From Catenulispora rubra (lineage in GTDB: Bacteria; Actinomycetota; Actinomycetes; Streptomycetales; Catenulisporaceae): 55,976 bases of DNA. The translations under genes were made by a program, and so were the position numbers. The stretch is taken from assembly GCF_015356825.1 (NCBI RefSeq), contig NZ_JAACYW010000047.1, positions 1 to 55,976 of the forward strand. Reading direction: 5' to 3'. This document shows positions 1 through 10,008 of this stretch, piece by piece. Below the pieces are notes generated by a model. That model saw nothing but the letters and a program-made list of their open reading frames with translations, had not been told where the DNA came from and searched no databases. The first letter of the stretch is position 1. Each line of letters opens with the position of its first letter.

Positions 1-48
1 TCCCGTGACTGGCATGCCCGATACCCCGACCGCCCCGCCCCCGCTCAC
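1..48 (-). CDS. 5' end of the next gene of the PKS operon (truncated by window edge)
   Basis: A GTG codon at 48-46 overlaps the TGA stop (47-45) of the large synthase gene in the GTGA arrangement typical of translationally coupled actinobacterial genes. The frame stays open to the window edge and reads VSGGGAVGVSGMPVTG. The product cannot be identified from 16 residues. From its position it is probably another component of the same polyketide/PUFA-type pathway, but that is inference. Confidence 0.4.
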   Translation of the reverse strand, partial: MSGGGAVGVSGMPVTG

Positions 49-3000
49 CACTGCGAAGCCGTGTAGACCACCGCCGCCGAACCGTCGCCCCAAGCCAGCT
101 CACGCAGCAGCGCCAGCACCCCCTTCTCGGGATCGATCAGCGCGATGCCCCGCTTGCCGTAGGACTGCGCCAGCTCCGGCGTCACCATCCCGCCGTGCTC
201 GGCCGAAGGCGCCCACGGCCCCCAATGAACAGTCAGACAATGCGCCCCGGTCCGAGCCGACCAGTCCGCGCCCAACGCCTCCAACGCGTCGTTGGCGCTC
301 GCGTAGTCGCCCTGCCCACGGTTGCCGAACACGGCCGCGATGCTGCCGAACAAGACCGTGTACCGCGGACGCTCCGGAAGATCGTCGAGCCCTGCCAGCA
401 GCACCCGGGCGCCGTCGGCCTTCGTGGCGAAGACGCGGGCGAAGGACGCAGGATCCTTATCAACGATCAGCTTGTCCTCGATGACGCCGGCGGCGTAGAA
501 GACCGCGTCGATCCGGCCGTGCTCGGCGTGGATCCCCTTCAGAAGCCGATGCAGCGCTTCGCTGTTCTGCACGTCGACCGAGTGGTATCTCACCGCGCTT
601 CCCAGGGCACTGATCCGCGCGACTGTCGCAGACACCTCCCGACCCGCCAGAATGCGGCCGACCTCGCGCTCGATCTGGGCCGGCGCGCTCAATCCGCCAG
701 CGATGAGCGCGGCGCGCAGAGCCACCCCATCTGCGGCCGACGCCGTCGCGGCGGGCTCGGCGCCGTCCGGCAGCGGCGTACGGCCAACAAGTTCCACGCG
801 GCACCGGCACGCAGCCGCCACAGCCTCGGCAACATGCGCCGTGATCCCACGCGCGCCCCCGACGAGCACGACAACCGAGTCCCGGTCCAGCCCGAGCGCT
901 TGTACCTCGGCGGTCCCGTCCCCAGCCGGTCCGGCCCCACTCGTGGCCAGCGTTCCCAGCGCTGTCTCCACCGGCGCGATGCGGCGCCGCAGCCCCTCGG
1001 ACCGCAGGACGACCGGCTCCCGGTCCGCACCGACGATCTCCTCGACGAGCTGCATCGCGAGGTCTTCGACCGACGCGTCCCGATCGACTTCGACGAGCCG
1101 CGCAGTGGTCTGCGGGTATTCGCGGCTGATGGTGCGCCACAGACCCCGCAGCCCCGCACCGGCGACACGGTCCTGAACCGGCGCGACGGCGACGAACCAC
1201 CGCGGCGATCCGGCCAGCGCCTCCTTGATCTCGGCAAAGCCGTGGGGGAGGACCCGGGCCTCCTCACTGTCCCCGGCGCCGAGCGCTCCGAGATGCACGA
1301 TCCCGTCGGCACCCGCCTTGCCGCCGACGGTCGCGCCGAGCTCGGCGAGCCGACTGGACACCGCCCGCGCCACATTGTCGGTGCCCTCCGCGCCGACGAT
1401 CACGAAGCGGGTCCCGGTCAGGATTCCGGTATCAACGGGCTCTGCGAAGCTGTGCTCTTCCTCGCGCATGACGAACCGTTTCGGGGCCGCAGCCACCATC
1501 TCAGAGCCCGATGACGCCGGAACGCCGCTCGTCCCATCGACTTCGGATCCGCCGTCGAGGTGCGCGCGAAGCCAGTCGGCGATGGCGTGCGCCGTACGTG
1601 CCTTGGCCAACTCCTCCAACTGCTCGTCTTCGAGCTCGGCGGCCGACAGCCCCAGGCGCTCGGCAAGCTCGCCGGCGATCTCCGTGCGTTTGATGGAGTC
1701 GATGCTCAACTCGGCCTCAAGGTCGAGGTCGGGCTCGATCATGTCGGTCGGATATCCGGTCCGGGCACTGATGATCCCCAGGATCGTGCCGAGCAGATCG
1801 GCGGCGGGAACCTCGGCCCGGTCCGGTGTCGGCGGCTCGGGCGCGACGGCCACCGGCGCCGAGGCGATAGCGGGAACGGCCAGCGGCACGGCGGGTCTCT
1901 CAGCGTCCTGCCACACCACGCGCCCGGCCCCCGGCGCACCGCCGAGGTACGCCAGCATCACGTCCCGCTGCGCGGCGATCATCTCGCGGTTGGTCCTCAG
2001 GAACTCGGCGAGCAGCGCGTCCTGGCTGGCCGGAGTCACGGAATCGGGCGTCAAGATGCTCCCCTCCAGGGAGATTCGTCGAGCCGGGGTGAGACCGCCG
2101 GGCACGCAGGACCCGTCGGCGGTGCGGACGAGGTGGCCGTCGACCGTCCAGCCCGGCCGCGGGGCCGCGGTCGCGGTGGCCGCGTCCCGGGCGTCGCGGC
2201 CCTCGAACAGCCAGCCGGTGCGCAGCGCGACGCCGGAGGTGGCCAGCCGGGCCACCGCCGTGAGCAGGCCGCGCAGCCCGACGCCGGGCTTGTCCTCGCA
2301 GGCCACGGCCAGATGCGGCCGGTCCTCCAGGATCGCGTCCACGAGGCGTGTCAGAACCCTGCCGGGCCCGGCCTCGACGAACACCCGCACGCCCGAGGCG
2401 TACATCGCCTCGATCTCGTCGGCGAAGCGCACCGGCGAGCCGATCTGTGCGGTCAGCTCGTCGCGGACGTCGTCGGCGCCCGGGCCGTACGGGGCAGCCG
2501 TCCGGTTCGCGTAGACCGGCGTCTCCGGGGCACGGACCGGAACGTCCTTCAGCAGGCGCGCGAACGCCTCACCCGCGGCCGCGACGACCGGGCTGTGGAA
2601 CGCGCACGCCACTGCGATGCGCTTCGCCCCGAACCCTGCGGACCGCAGCCGAGATATCGCCTCGTCCACCGCCTCGGTGGGACCGGAGATCACGACCTGC
2701 TTCGGAGAGTTCTGATTCGCCGGGACCACACGGTCGGCGAGCCCGTGCTCTTTGAGCACGGCGACGACTTCCCGGCTTCCCGCCGCGACCGCGGCCATGG
2801 AACCCGGGTCGTCACCGGCCGCCTCCAGAATCACCTCCGCGCGTCCCCGGCTGGCGTCCAGCAGCGCGGCCGGATCCAGCGCGCCGGCGCTGGCCAACGC
2901 GACCAGTTCCCCGTAGCTGTGACCGGCGACCGCGTCGGGCCGGATCCCGAGCTTGCGCAGCAGATGGTCCATGGTGAGCCCGGCGATGCCGAGCACCGGC

Positions 3001-6000
3001 TGCGCGACTCGCGTATCGCGGATATGCAGGTCCTGGTCGGCGGCGGTGGCGTCGTCGAAGGCGCGCGGCGGGTTCAGGACGTCGGCCCATTCGCGGCCGA
3101 GCCGCAGGTAGTGCTGGAGCTCGGGAAACGCGACGAACAGCTCGGCGAGCATCCCGGGGCGCTGGCTGCCCTGTCCGGGGAAGAGGAACGCGGTGCCCCC
3201 GGATTCCGGTGCGCCGGGTCCGAAGAACACCTCGTCCGGCGGCTGGTGCAGCCCTGCGGCCGGGTCGTGCTCACCGGCCAGCGCACGCTCGGCGAGGGAT
3301 GCGAAGTCGTCGAGATCTGAGGCCACCAGCGCGATCCAGGCGCGGTCCGTCCGTGCGTCGGAGGCCCGCGCTGCGGCCAGCGCCAAATCGCGGAGCCGCC
3401 ACGGAGTCTTGTCGGCGTCTCCGGTCGTCCGGTCTAGCAGTGTCCTGATGGCGCGGTGCGCGGCGGCGCGGTCGGGGCCGCGAAAGACGAAGAGTTCCGC
3501 GGGCCATTCGGACCGACCGTGGCGCGGATCCACGGCTCGTTCGTGTCCTGAGAGAACCACGTGGAAGTTGGTGCCGCCGAAACCGAAAGCACTGACGCCC
3601 GCGAGGCGTTCGCCCGGCGGCACGGCCCAGGGCGTCGCGGCCGCGCGGAACGCGAACGGGCTCTCGGCGGCGTTCCACGCGGGGTTCGGGCTGGTCATGT
3701 TCACCGTCGGCGGCCGCACGCCGGTGTGCACGGCGAGCGCGGTTTTGACGAGTCCGGCCAGGCCCGCGGCGCACTTGGTGTGGCCGATCTGGGACTTGAC
3801 CGAGCCCAGCGCGCAGCCTCCGGGTTCGGCGCCTTCCTCGGCGAACAGCTTCGTCAGGGTACTGAGTTCAGTTCGGTCGCCGACCACGGTCCCGGTGCCG
3901 TGCGCCTCCACGAGGCCGACCCGGGCCGGGGACACGCCCGCCGATCGGTAGGCGCGGTCCAGCGCGCGCCGCTGGCCCTCCGGCCGGGGCGCCGTCAGCC
4001 CCAGCGCGCGTCCGTCGCTGGCGCTGCCGACGCCCTTGACTACCGCGTAGACCCGGTCCCCGTCGCGCTCGGCGTCCGCGAGCCGCTTCAGCACGACGCA
4101 GGCCGCGCCCTCGCCGAGCGCGATGCCGTCGGCGGCGGCGTCGAAGGCGCGGGTGCGGCCGGTCGGGGACAGCGCGTGGACCGAGGAGAACAGCAGGAAG
4201 TCGTTGATCCCGTTGTGCATGTCGACGCCGCCGCACAGCACCAGGTCGCTGGTGCCGAGCGTGAGTTCCTTGCACGCGATGTCGACGGCCGCGAGCGAGG
4301 ACGCGCACGCCGCGTCCACGGTGTAGTTGGCGCCGCCCAGATCCAGGCGGTTGGCGATGCGGCCGGCGATGACGTTTGACAGGACGCCGGTGAACGAGTC
4401 CTCGGTGAGCCGGGGGAGTTGTGCGTCCAGGTCGGCGGGCAGTGGGCCGAGGTAGGCGGGGAGCGTGGTGCGCAGGACGCCAGCGTTGGACAGGTCGCTG
4501 CCGGCTTCCGCGCCGAAGACCACTGAGGTGCGGTCGTGGTCCACGCCGGGCCGGTCGTACCCGGCGTCGACGAGTGCTCGCCGCGCGACCTCCAGCGCGA
4601 GCAACTGCGCCGGCTCGATGCTGTTCAGCGCGTTCGGCGGGATGCCGTAGCGCAGCGGGTCGAAGGGGATCGGCGGGAGGAAGCCGCCCCACTTGGAGGG
4701 CGTGCCACGGCCGGCCGCCGAGCCGACGGCGTCCGGGTCGAAGAAGAGCTCGGGGTCCCAGCGCTCTGCCGGGACCTCGGTGACGCGGTCCGCGCCGTCG
4801 AGGATCGTGGCCCAGAACGCCGCGAGGTCCGGGGAGCCGGGGAAAACGCAGGCCATGCCGACGATGGCGATGTCGAGGGGCGCCGGGGGTTCGTGCGCGG
4901 CGTCGTCGGATTCGGCGCGGACTCCGAGCTCTCGGGCCGCTTCGGACGCGCTCGCGGCGTAGAACGCGCTCGCGCCTTCGGTGACCTCGGCGTGCAGGTC
5001 GGCGACGGTGGTGACGGAGTCGCGGAGCACCGCCACCTGGCCCGCCATGAACAGCCCTTCGCGGAGCTGACGGTCCTCGTCGACCGGGAGCAACTCAGAG
5101 CCCTCACGTATCAGTGCTTTGCTGGCGATACGGAGGCGGCCGACGTTGAGTTGTTCGAGCTGTTCCCAGGCTTCGCGCTCGGGGACGTCGCGGGCTCGCA
5201 GCTCCTGTCGCAGGGCCTGGAACTCGGTGGTGAAGGGGCTGACGATGCCGCGCGTGGTGTGGCCGGGAGCGGATTCCAACAGTGCGGTCGCCTCGGCGGT
5301 CAGGGCCTGGCGTTGGAACAGCGGTTGGATCGCGCCGCGCTCCACGGCTTCTTCGGTGAACAGATAGGCGGTGCCCATCAGCACGCCGATCTGCACCCCG
5401 GCGTTGACGACCGAGCGGGCCATCGCGGCGACCATCGCAGCCGAGCGTGCGTCGTGAATGCCGCCGGCGAACAGGATTTGGAGGCTGTCTGCCGGATCTG
5501 TGTTGGGCTTTGCTTTCGCTTGTTCGGCAAGCCAGTCCTCGATGACGCCGAGTTGCGCCTCCCAGAGCGGGAAGCTCGCGCGAGGGCCGGTGTGGCCGCC
5601 GCATTCCGAGCCTTCGAAGATGAATCTGCGGGTCCCGGCGGTGATGAACTGGCGGAGCAGGCCGGGGGAGGGGGCGTGGAGAAACGTCGCGATGCCGGAG
5701 TCTTCCAGGGCGCGAGCCTGAGTGGGGCGTCCGCCTGCGACGATCGCGTATGCCGGTCGCAGTTCCCTGACGATCTCCAGCTGCGCGGCCCGGAGCTCGG
5801 CAGGGGCGAATCCCAGGATCCCGACACCCCAGGGACGCTCGCCGAGCGCGGCCGCCGTCTGCTCCATCATCGCGCGGGTCTGTTCGCCGGTCGCGAGCGC
5901 CAGGGCGAGGAAGGGCAGCGCTCCGTCGTCGGCGACTGCTGCGGCGAACGACGGCTGGTCGCTGACGCGCGTCATCGGACCCTGAGCCAACGGTATACGA

Positions 6001-6857
6001 AGGCTGAGAGAGGCGGCGAGCGGCGCTTGCGGAGCAAGGGATTCGGCGCCGTTCTCGTCGCGGATCGCCTCGATGATCGCCGAGCGCACCGCACGCACCG
6101 CACCGACGGTGTCGTTGTGACGCTTCAGGAAGCGGTCGGCGAGGAATCCGTCCTGGCCGATGGGGACGGATGCGGGCGCGCGAAGTACCCGGTGGCCGTC
6201 GACGACGACCGTCTCGGATCCGTCCATGGCACGCAGCGCGGCGCGGATCTCCTCAGGGAGTTCGGCTTCCGGAAGCAGCGCCAGCTGAGTGTCCAGGACG
6301 ACGCCGGCCGCGCCGCCGATGACCGCTGCGGCGGCGGTGTGCTCGCCGATACCGCCGGCGGCCCAGACCGGGAGGTCGAGGCCGAGTTCGGTGAGGAGGC
6401 GCTGGAGGAGGATGAAGGTGCTCAGTTCGCCGACGGGGCCGCCGGCTTCGGATCCCTTGGCGATCAGCCCGTGGGCGCCTGCGGTCCTGGCGGCGTGCGC
6501 CTCTGCGACGTCGGTCACTTCGACCAGGACTCGGCAGCCGGTCGCGGCCAGTTCGTCCACGCCCCACGGTGCTCCCGAACCGAGCACTACCAGGTCGACC
6601 TTTCCCGGGCCGATCCCGATGAGCTCGGCCAATTCGGCGGGTTCCAGCGCACAGCCCTGCCCGCACCTGACGCCGAACCCGTCGGGGAGCCATTCCGCAG
6701 CCAGCGCCAGCGCCTCGCGCGCCGCCCTCCCGCCGGTGCCGAGGTCCACGACCCCGGTGCCCCCGCCGCGGCCGACCGCTGCAGCCAGGCGCGCGTTCGG
6801 GATACCGCAAGGTCCGATCCCGACGACCAGGTCTCGTCGATCCCGTGCAACGGGCAT
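45..6857 (-). CDS. PUFA-synthase-like iterative type I PKS: NMO-NMO-KS-AT-ACP-KR
   Basis: Multidomain synthase of about 2270 residues. Residue numbers here count from an upstream in-frame ATG at 6932. Two tandem FMN-type nitronate monooxygenase/PfaD-like barrels (about 35-260 and 310-570) come first, the second with the GSECGGHTG signature. A ketosynthase follows (about 685-1130; Cys876 in DAACASSL, His1011 in EAHGTGT, His1051). Next are an acyltransferase (about 1245-1540; FPGQGS, Ser1339 in GHSYGE), an ACP (about 1710-1795; Ser1746 in SIDSIKR, the PfaA-type motif) and a ketoreductase (about 2020-2240; VGGARGI, Ser2197, Tyr2210, Asn2214). No DH, ER or thioesterase domain is visible. I prefer the ATG at 6857 because GGAG lies 5 nt upstream, while the ATG at 6932 has no ribosome-binding site. 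The family makes reduced polyketide or fatty chains on one reused module. The product here is unknown. Confidence 0.9.
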   Translation of the reverse strand: MPVARDRRDLVVGIGPCGIPNARLAAAVGRGGGTGVVDLGTGGRAAREALALAAEWLPDGFGVRCGQGCALEPAELAELIGIGPGKVDLVVLGSGAPWGVDELAATGCRVLVEVTDVAEAHAARTAGAHGLIAKGSEAGGPVGELSTFILLQRLLTELGLDLPVWAAGGIGEHTAAAAVIGGAAGVVLDTQLALLPEAELPEEIRAALRAMDGSETVVVDGHRVLRAPASVPIGQDGFLADRFLKRHNDTVGAVRAVRSAIIEAIRDENGAESLAPQAPLAASLSLRIPLAQGPMTRVSDQPSFAAAVADDGALPFLALALATGEQTRAMMEQTAAALGERPWGVGILGFAPAELRAAQLEIVRELRPAYAIVAGGRPTQARALEDSGIATFLHAPSPGLLRQFITAGTRRFIFEGSECGGHTGPRASFPLWEAQLGVIEDWLAEQAKAKPNTDPADSLQILFAGGIHDARSAAMVAAMARSVVNAGVQIGVLMGTAYLFTEEAVERGAIQPLFQRQALTAEATALLESAPGHTTRGIVSPFTTEFQALRQELRARDVPEREAWEQLEQLNVGRLRIASKALIREGSELLPVDEDRQLREGLFMAGQVAVLRDSVTTVADLHAEVTEGASAFYAASASEAARELGVRAESDDAAHEPPAPLDIAIVGMACVFPGSPDLAAFWATILDGADRVTEVPAERWDPELFFDPDAVGSAAGRGTPSKWGGFLPPIPFDPLRYGIPPNALNSIEPAQLLALEVARRALVDAGYDRPGVDHDRTSVVFGAEAGSDLSNAGVLRTTLPAYLGPLPADLDAQLPRLTEDSFTGVLSNVIAGRIANRLDLGGANYTVDAACASSLAAVDIACKELTLGTSDLVLCGGVDMHNGINDFLLFSSVHALSPTGRTRAFDAAADGIALGEGAACVVLKRLADAERDGDRVYAVVKGVGSASDGRALGLTAPRPEGQRRALDRAYRSAGVSPARVGLVEAHGTGTVVGDRTELSTLTKLFAEEGAEPGGCALGSVKSQIGHTKCAAGLAGLVKTALAVHTGVRPPTVNMTSPNPAWNAAESPFAFRAAATPWAVPPGERLAGVSAFGFGGTNFHVVLSGHERAVDPRHGRSEWPAELFVFRGPDRAAAHRAIRTLLDRTTGDADKTPWRLRDLALAAARASDARTDRAWIALVASDLDDFASLAERALAGEHDPAAGLHQPPDEVFFGPGAPESGGTAFLFPGQGSQRPGMLAELFVAFPELQHYLRLGREWADVLNPPRAFDDATAADQDLHIRDTRVAQPVLGIAGLTMDHLLRKLGIRPDAVAGHSYGELVALASAGALDPAALLDASRGRAEVILEAAGDDPGSMAAVAAGSREVVAVLKEHGLADRVVPANQNSPKQVVISGPTEAVDEAISRLRSAGFGAKRIAVACAFHSPVVAAAGEAFARLLKDVPVRAPETPVYANRTAAPYGPGADDVRDELTAQIGSPVRFADEIEAMYASGVRVFVEAGPGRVLTRLVDAILEDRPHLAVACEDKPGVGLRGLLTAVARLATSGVALRTGWLFEGRDARDAATATAAPRPGWTVDGHLVRTADGSCVPGGLTPARRISLEGSILTPDSVTPASQDALLAEFLRTNREMIAAQRDVMLAYLGGAPGAGRVVWQDAERPAVPLAVPAIASAPVAVAPEPPTPDRAEVPAADLLGTILGIISARTGYPTDMIEPDLDLEAELSIDSIKRTEIAGELAERLGLSAAELEDEQLEELAKARTAHAIADWLRAHLDGGSEVDGTSGVPASSGSEMVAAAPKRFVMREEEHSFAEPVDTGILTGTRFVIVGAEGTDNVARAVSSRLAELGATVGGKAGADGIVHLGALGAGDSEEARVLPHGFAEIKEALAGSPRWFVAVAPVQDRVAGAGLRGLWRTISREYPQTTARLVEVDRDASVEDLAMQLVEEIVGADREPVVLRSEGLRRRIAPVETALGTLATSGAGPAGDGTAEVQALGLDRDSVVVLVGGARGITAHVAEAVAAACRCRVELVGRTPLPDGAEPAATASAADGVALRAALIAGGLSAPAQIEREVGRILAGREVSATVARISALGSAVRYHSVDVQNSEALHRLLKGIHAEHGRIDAVFYAAGVIEDKLIVDKDPASFARVFATKADGARVLLAGLDDLPERPRYTVLFGSIAAVFGNRGQGDYASANDALEALGADWSARTGAHCLTVHWGPWAPSAEHGGMVTPELAQSYGKRGIALIDPEKGVLALLRELAWGDGSAAVVYTASQW

Positions 6858-7098
6858 CGCGGCTCCGTCCTGCGCGGCGCGGCCGTAAGGCCACTGATTT
6901 ACGGTTACCAACGGGTAGGGAGTTTGGCACATCGAACGTGATGTCGGAAGATAGTCCCCTGTTAAGCTGTATCAACGAAATTGCACACAGAGGGTGTCTT
7001 CCGACCCTGAGACGAAACTTGCGGCTCAAACGCCCTGATCGGAGCTTCGGGCCCTGATTTCGTACCTTTGCCCGCTCTGGCGTCGGGATGCGAGCTGT

Positions 7099-7113
7099 GA
7101 TACTTAACTCGCG
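7099..7113 (+). promoter_or_regulatory. Possible -10 box (TG-T-GATACT) giving a leaderless methyltransferase mRNA
   Basis: GATACT at 7099-7104 is preceded by a TG extension and lies 8 nt before the GTG start at 7113, so transcription would begin at or just before the start codon. There is no Shine-Dalgarno sequence in front of the GTG. Leaderless starts are common in actinobacteria. No good -35 hexamer is seen at the usual distance, so this is a weak call. Confidence 0.3.
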
Positions 7114-8279
7114 TGGGTCCGACCGATGAGCCCGAACCGACACACCAGCCCGCCGGAGCACCGGAGCTTGCCGGAGCACCGACCGCGACCGCACCACGCC
7201 GCGCCGAGGCGATCGCCTTACGCCGCCCCGCTTACGAGGCCGACCTCAAGGACGGCCTCGACCGGTTCTTCGAACCGCGCCGCACCGTCTGCCCGTGGTG
7301 CGCCTCGGACCGCCTGCGTGAACGCCTGCACACCACCGACCTGCTCCAGCACAAGCCCGGCGACTTCCGCCTGGACCGCTGCCTGGACTGCGGGCACATC
7401 TTCCAGAACCCGCGCCTGAGCTCAGAGGGACTTGAGTTCTACTACCGCGACTTCTACGACGGACTCGGCGAGAAGAGCAGCGGCGGCATCTTCGCCGGCC
7501 GCGGCGCGACGTACCGCCGCCGCGCGAAGGCGTTGCTGCCGCACGTCTCCGGCGTCCCCGGCGTCCCCGGCTCCGCTCGCACACCGGACACCTGGCTGGA
7601 CGTCGGCACCGGCCACGGCCACTTCTGCGAGGCGGCGCGCGACGTCTTCCCGGACACGGCGTTCGACGGCCTCGACTTCACCGACGGCGCCGAACTGGCC
7701 GAGCGCGCCGGCCGCGTCCGCCACGGCTACCGCGGCAGCTTCGTCGACATGGCGCCATCAGTCGCGGAAACCTACGACGTGGTGAGCATGTTCCACTACC
7801 TGGAGCACAGCGTGGAGCCCGGCCTGGAACTGGAGGCGGCACACAAGGCCCTGCGACCCGGCGGACACCTGCTGATCGAGGTCCCCGACGCGGCCAGCCG
7901 CTACTCCCGCCTCCTCGGCCGCCGCTGGCTCCCCTGGCTGCAACCGCAACACCTGCACTTCACCCCGGTCCAGAACCTCCGGGACCGCCTCACCGCCCTC
8001 GGCTTCACCGTGCTGGCCGAACAACACGCCGAACCCCACGACCGCGTCGACCTCCTCGCCGCCACCTGGTTCGTGCTGGACGCCCTCGCCCCGCGGGACG
8101 AGGCACCGTGGCTTCCGCGGCGTCCGGGACGCTTGAAGCGGATGGCGCGGGTGGTGATCGTGACGCTCGGCGTTCCGGCTTTGGTCGTGGCGACGGTGCT
8201 GGACCGGATCATTCCCAAGGCTCTGATACGCAGCCTCCGGCTTTCCAATGCGTACCGGGTGGTTGCGCGCCGCGATTGA
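7113..8279 (+). CDS. Class I SAM-dependent methyltransferase with N-terminal zinc ribbon and C-terminal hydrophobic segment
   Basis: A 388-residue protein. An N-terminal zinc-ribbon-like element has paired cysteines C60-x2-C63 and C90-x2-C93. The Rossmann methyltransferase core follows, with SAM motif I DVGTGHGHF at about 163-171, an EHS motif near 231 and the later motif LRPGGHLLIEVP. This layout (Cys4 ribbon plus Methyltransf_23-like core) is frequent in sugar or small-molecule methyltransferases of polysaccharide and natural-product loci. A hydrophobic stretch at about 345-365 followed by basic residues suggests membrane association of the C-terminus. The gene is divergent from the large synthase, so a role in tailoring its product is possible but unproven. 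The GTG start fits a leaderless transcript. Confidence 0.85.
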   Translation: MGPTDEPEPTHQPAGAPELAGAPTATAPRRAEAIALRRPAYEADLKDGLDRFFEPRRTVCPWCASDRLRERLHTTDLLQHKPGDFRLDRCLDCGHIFQNPRLSSEGLEFYYRDFYDGLGEKSSGGIFAGRGATYRRRAKALLPHVSGVPGVPGSARTPDTWLDVGTGHGHFCEAARDVFPDTAFDGLDFTDGAELAERAGRVRHGYRGSFVDMAPSVAETYDVVSMFHYLEHSVEPGLELEAAHKALRPGGHLLIEVPDAASRYSRLLGRRWLPWLQPQHLHFTPVQNLRDRLTALGFTVLAEQHAEPHDRVDLLAATWFVLDALAPRDEAPWLPRRPGRLKRMARVVIVTLGVPALVVATVLDRIIPKALIRSLRLSNAYRVVARRD

Positions 8280-8284
8280 CCGGA

Positions 8285-8746
8285 CTACGAATAGATCGTC
8301 ACAAGGTCCTGATGCGTCTGGGCGGCCATGTGCAGGATGTCGCCGACGATTTCGAGCAGCTCCTCGGAGTCGGGGTCGTCCAGGGGCGCCAGCGCGTCCT
8401 CGCCGGCTTCGTCCAGTGCGCTCACGGCGTCGGCCAGCTCGTTCCGGGTGAGCCAGCCCATCGATGGGTAGCCGGTCCATTTTGTGCCGGCCAGCGGACG
8501 GTCCAGCAGGTGCCCGGCGGGCTCGGCGCCGATCAGGCCGGCGAGTGCCTCGCCGATGAAGCGGTCGCGGAACCAGGTGCCGCCAGCGGAGCTGTGGTCC
8601 ACGGCGTCGACCGGGCTGCCCAAGTGCCGCAGTAGCTCAACGGCGTGCTTGGCGACGGTCTCCGGGTCGTTGGAGGTTGTGCGGGCCGTCAGCTGCGCGG
8701 TCAATTCGTCGGCCGGGACTGTGTAGAACGATAATGTGTAGCTCAT
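8285..8746 (-). CDS. Uncharacterised 153-residue cytosolic protein (DUF7691-like)
   Basis: A small acidic protein, MSYTLSFYTV at the N-terminus, with no signal peptide or membrane segment. A GTWFRDRFIGEAL stretch and a C-terminal helix containing EELLEIVGDIL are the most ordered-looking parts. GGGAG lies 6 nt before the ATG. It resembles short actinobacterial proteins I associate with DUF7691, but I cannot confirm this without a profile search. It is divergent from the dioxygenase-like pair, with 32 bp between the starts, so the two sides may share a control region. Function unknown. Confidence 0.65.
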   Translation of the reverse strand: MSYTLSFYTVPADELTAQLTARTTSNDPETVAKHAVELLRHLGSPVDAVDHSSAGGTWFRDRFIGEALAGLIGAEPAGHLLDRPLAGTKWTGYPSMGWLTRNELADAVSALDEAGEDALAPLDDPDSEELLEIVGDILHMAAQTHQDLVTIYS

Positions 8747-8778
8747 CTGTGGCTCCCAGCCGATGAACGGGGGATTTG

Positions 8779-10008
8779 GTGGACGAGTCGGAGCTGGCGG
8801 AAGCGTGCATCGACGATGCGGGCAGCATCTTGGTGGCGCCTTCCACGCTGCATGATAACGACTTGGTCAGGGACTTCTTCGGGCTCACCATCACGCCCGA
8901 GGACCTTGCTAAGGGCTTGCCTGACCTTGCGCGGAAGACCGTCTACCTCTGCGGCGATATATCCGGGATCGGTAGCGACCAAGTGCGTACGGCCTCTCGG
9001 GTATTCGTTATCCGCGAGCTATCTCAGGGCTACCGCGAGGGCGTCGACAATCCGTGGCCCCTCGTCGACCTCGGCCGGGTCCCGATCCGCATGGGCGGCG
9101 TCGGCGTGTACTACCGCCGCTTCTTCGAACTCGGCGACGATCACTTCGGGCGGATCAGTGCGGAGCACGAGTTCCAGTCCCTGACGGAGTCCACGAAGCC
9201 GGGAACGGCCCATCGCAGCGGGATCTATCTGACGCGGGTGACGCAGAACGCTGACGAACTGCATTTCCGCCTACTCCGCTGCTCCACGAACTTCTCGGGA
9301 CCGACCGAGAACTTTCGCCCGACCGACACGCGCATCGTCGAGGAGCTGAACCGCGAGGCGGGTGCTGTTTTCCGGAGCCCGGCAACGCTGAATCACGTCC
9401 TCGCGCAGATCTACCACAACACCCTCGCCACGGCTGAGCGGAAGCAGGCCAAGGCCAAGATCTCGGCTCACGCCGACAAGACGAAGGACATGCCCGCCAA
9501 CGGGATCATGGCCTTCTGTACCTTCTACGACCAGCTCGACAAGTTGCAGCCCATAGCCGAAGATCCCTTCGACTACGGCGTGAAGGGTGTCAGTGGACTG
9601 ACCAAACTCCACTTCCGCCTCAAGGAGTCGACCGAACAACGCGAGGAGTCCGCGCTCCCTTCGCAGTTCACTGTGACGCTCTATCCCGGCTCCGTGTTCT
9701 TCATGCCGCTGTCCACCAACCGCCTCTATACGCACGAGATCCGGCCGTCGATGCTGGACGCTGGGCAGCTCCCGACCCGCCTGGGATACGTGGTGCGCTG
9801 TTCGAACGCCGAAGCCGTGCACAAGGGCGGCCAGACGTTCCTCAAGCTGGCCGGGGACCTCGTGGAACTGGAGCCGCCGACGCCGGACGGCATGGACGAG
9901 CTGCGCAGGCTGTACGCGGAGGAGAACAGGACCGCGTCCTTCATCGACTACGGCAACGACATTCTCTTCAGCATGAACGCCGGAGACTACGATGCCCCGC
10001 GAGTCTGA
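8779..10008 (+). CDS. AlkB-like 2OG-Fe(II) oxygenase, long paralogue with extra N-terminal domain
   Basis: About 409 residues. Residue numbers here count from a TTG one codon upstream. The C-terminal half has the double-stranded beta-helix signature of 2-oxoglutarate/Fe(II) oxygenases: H232-x-D234 (AHADKTKD), a distal H320 (TNRLYTHEI) and an arginine (R335 or R341) able to bind 2OG. The N-terminal 190 residues form an additional domain I do not recognise. The GTG at 8779 is preferred because GGGGGA sits 4 nt upstream, while the TTG before it is too close to that site. The gene overlaps the next one by 17 nt, and the two products share the same motif order, so they look like diverged tandem paralogues. 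Substrate (nucleic acid, protein or small molecule) is unknown. Confidence 0.7.
   Translation: MDESELAEACIDDAGSILVAPSTLHDNDLVRDFFGLTITPEDLAKGLPDLARKTVYLCGDISGIGSDQVRTASRVFVIRELSQGYREGVDNPWPLVDLGRVPIRMGGVGVYYRRFFELGDDHFGRISAEHEFQSLTESTKPGTAHRSGIYLTRVTQNADELHFRLLRCSTNFSGPTENFRPTDTRIVEELNREAGAVFRSPATLNHVLAQIYHNTLATAERKQAKAKISAHADKTKDMPANGIMAFCTFYDQLDKLQPIAEDPFDYGVKGVSGLTKLHFRLKESTEQREESALPSQFTVTLYPGSVFFMPLSTNRLYTHEIRPSMLDAGQLPTRLGYVVRCSNAEAVHKGGQTFLKLAGDLVELEPPTPDGMDELRRLYAEENRTASFIDYGNDILFSMNAGDYDAPRV

Noticed and set aside
4536..6941. An 801-residue plus-strand frame opposite the N-terminal half of the PKS
   Set aside because: Antisense shadow. The minus strand encodes conserved PfaD-like and KS sequence throughout.
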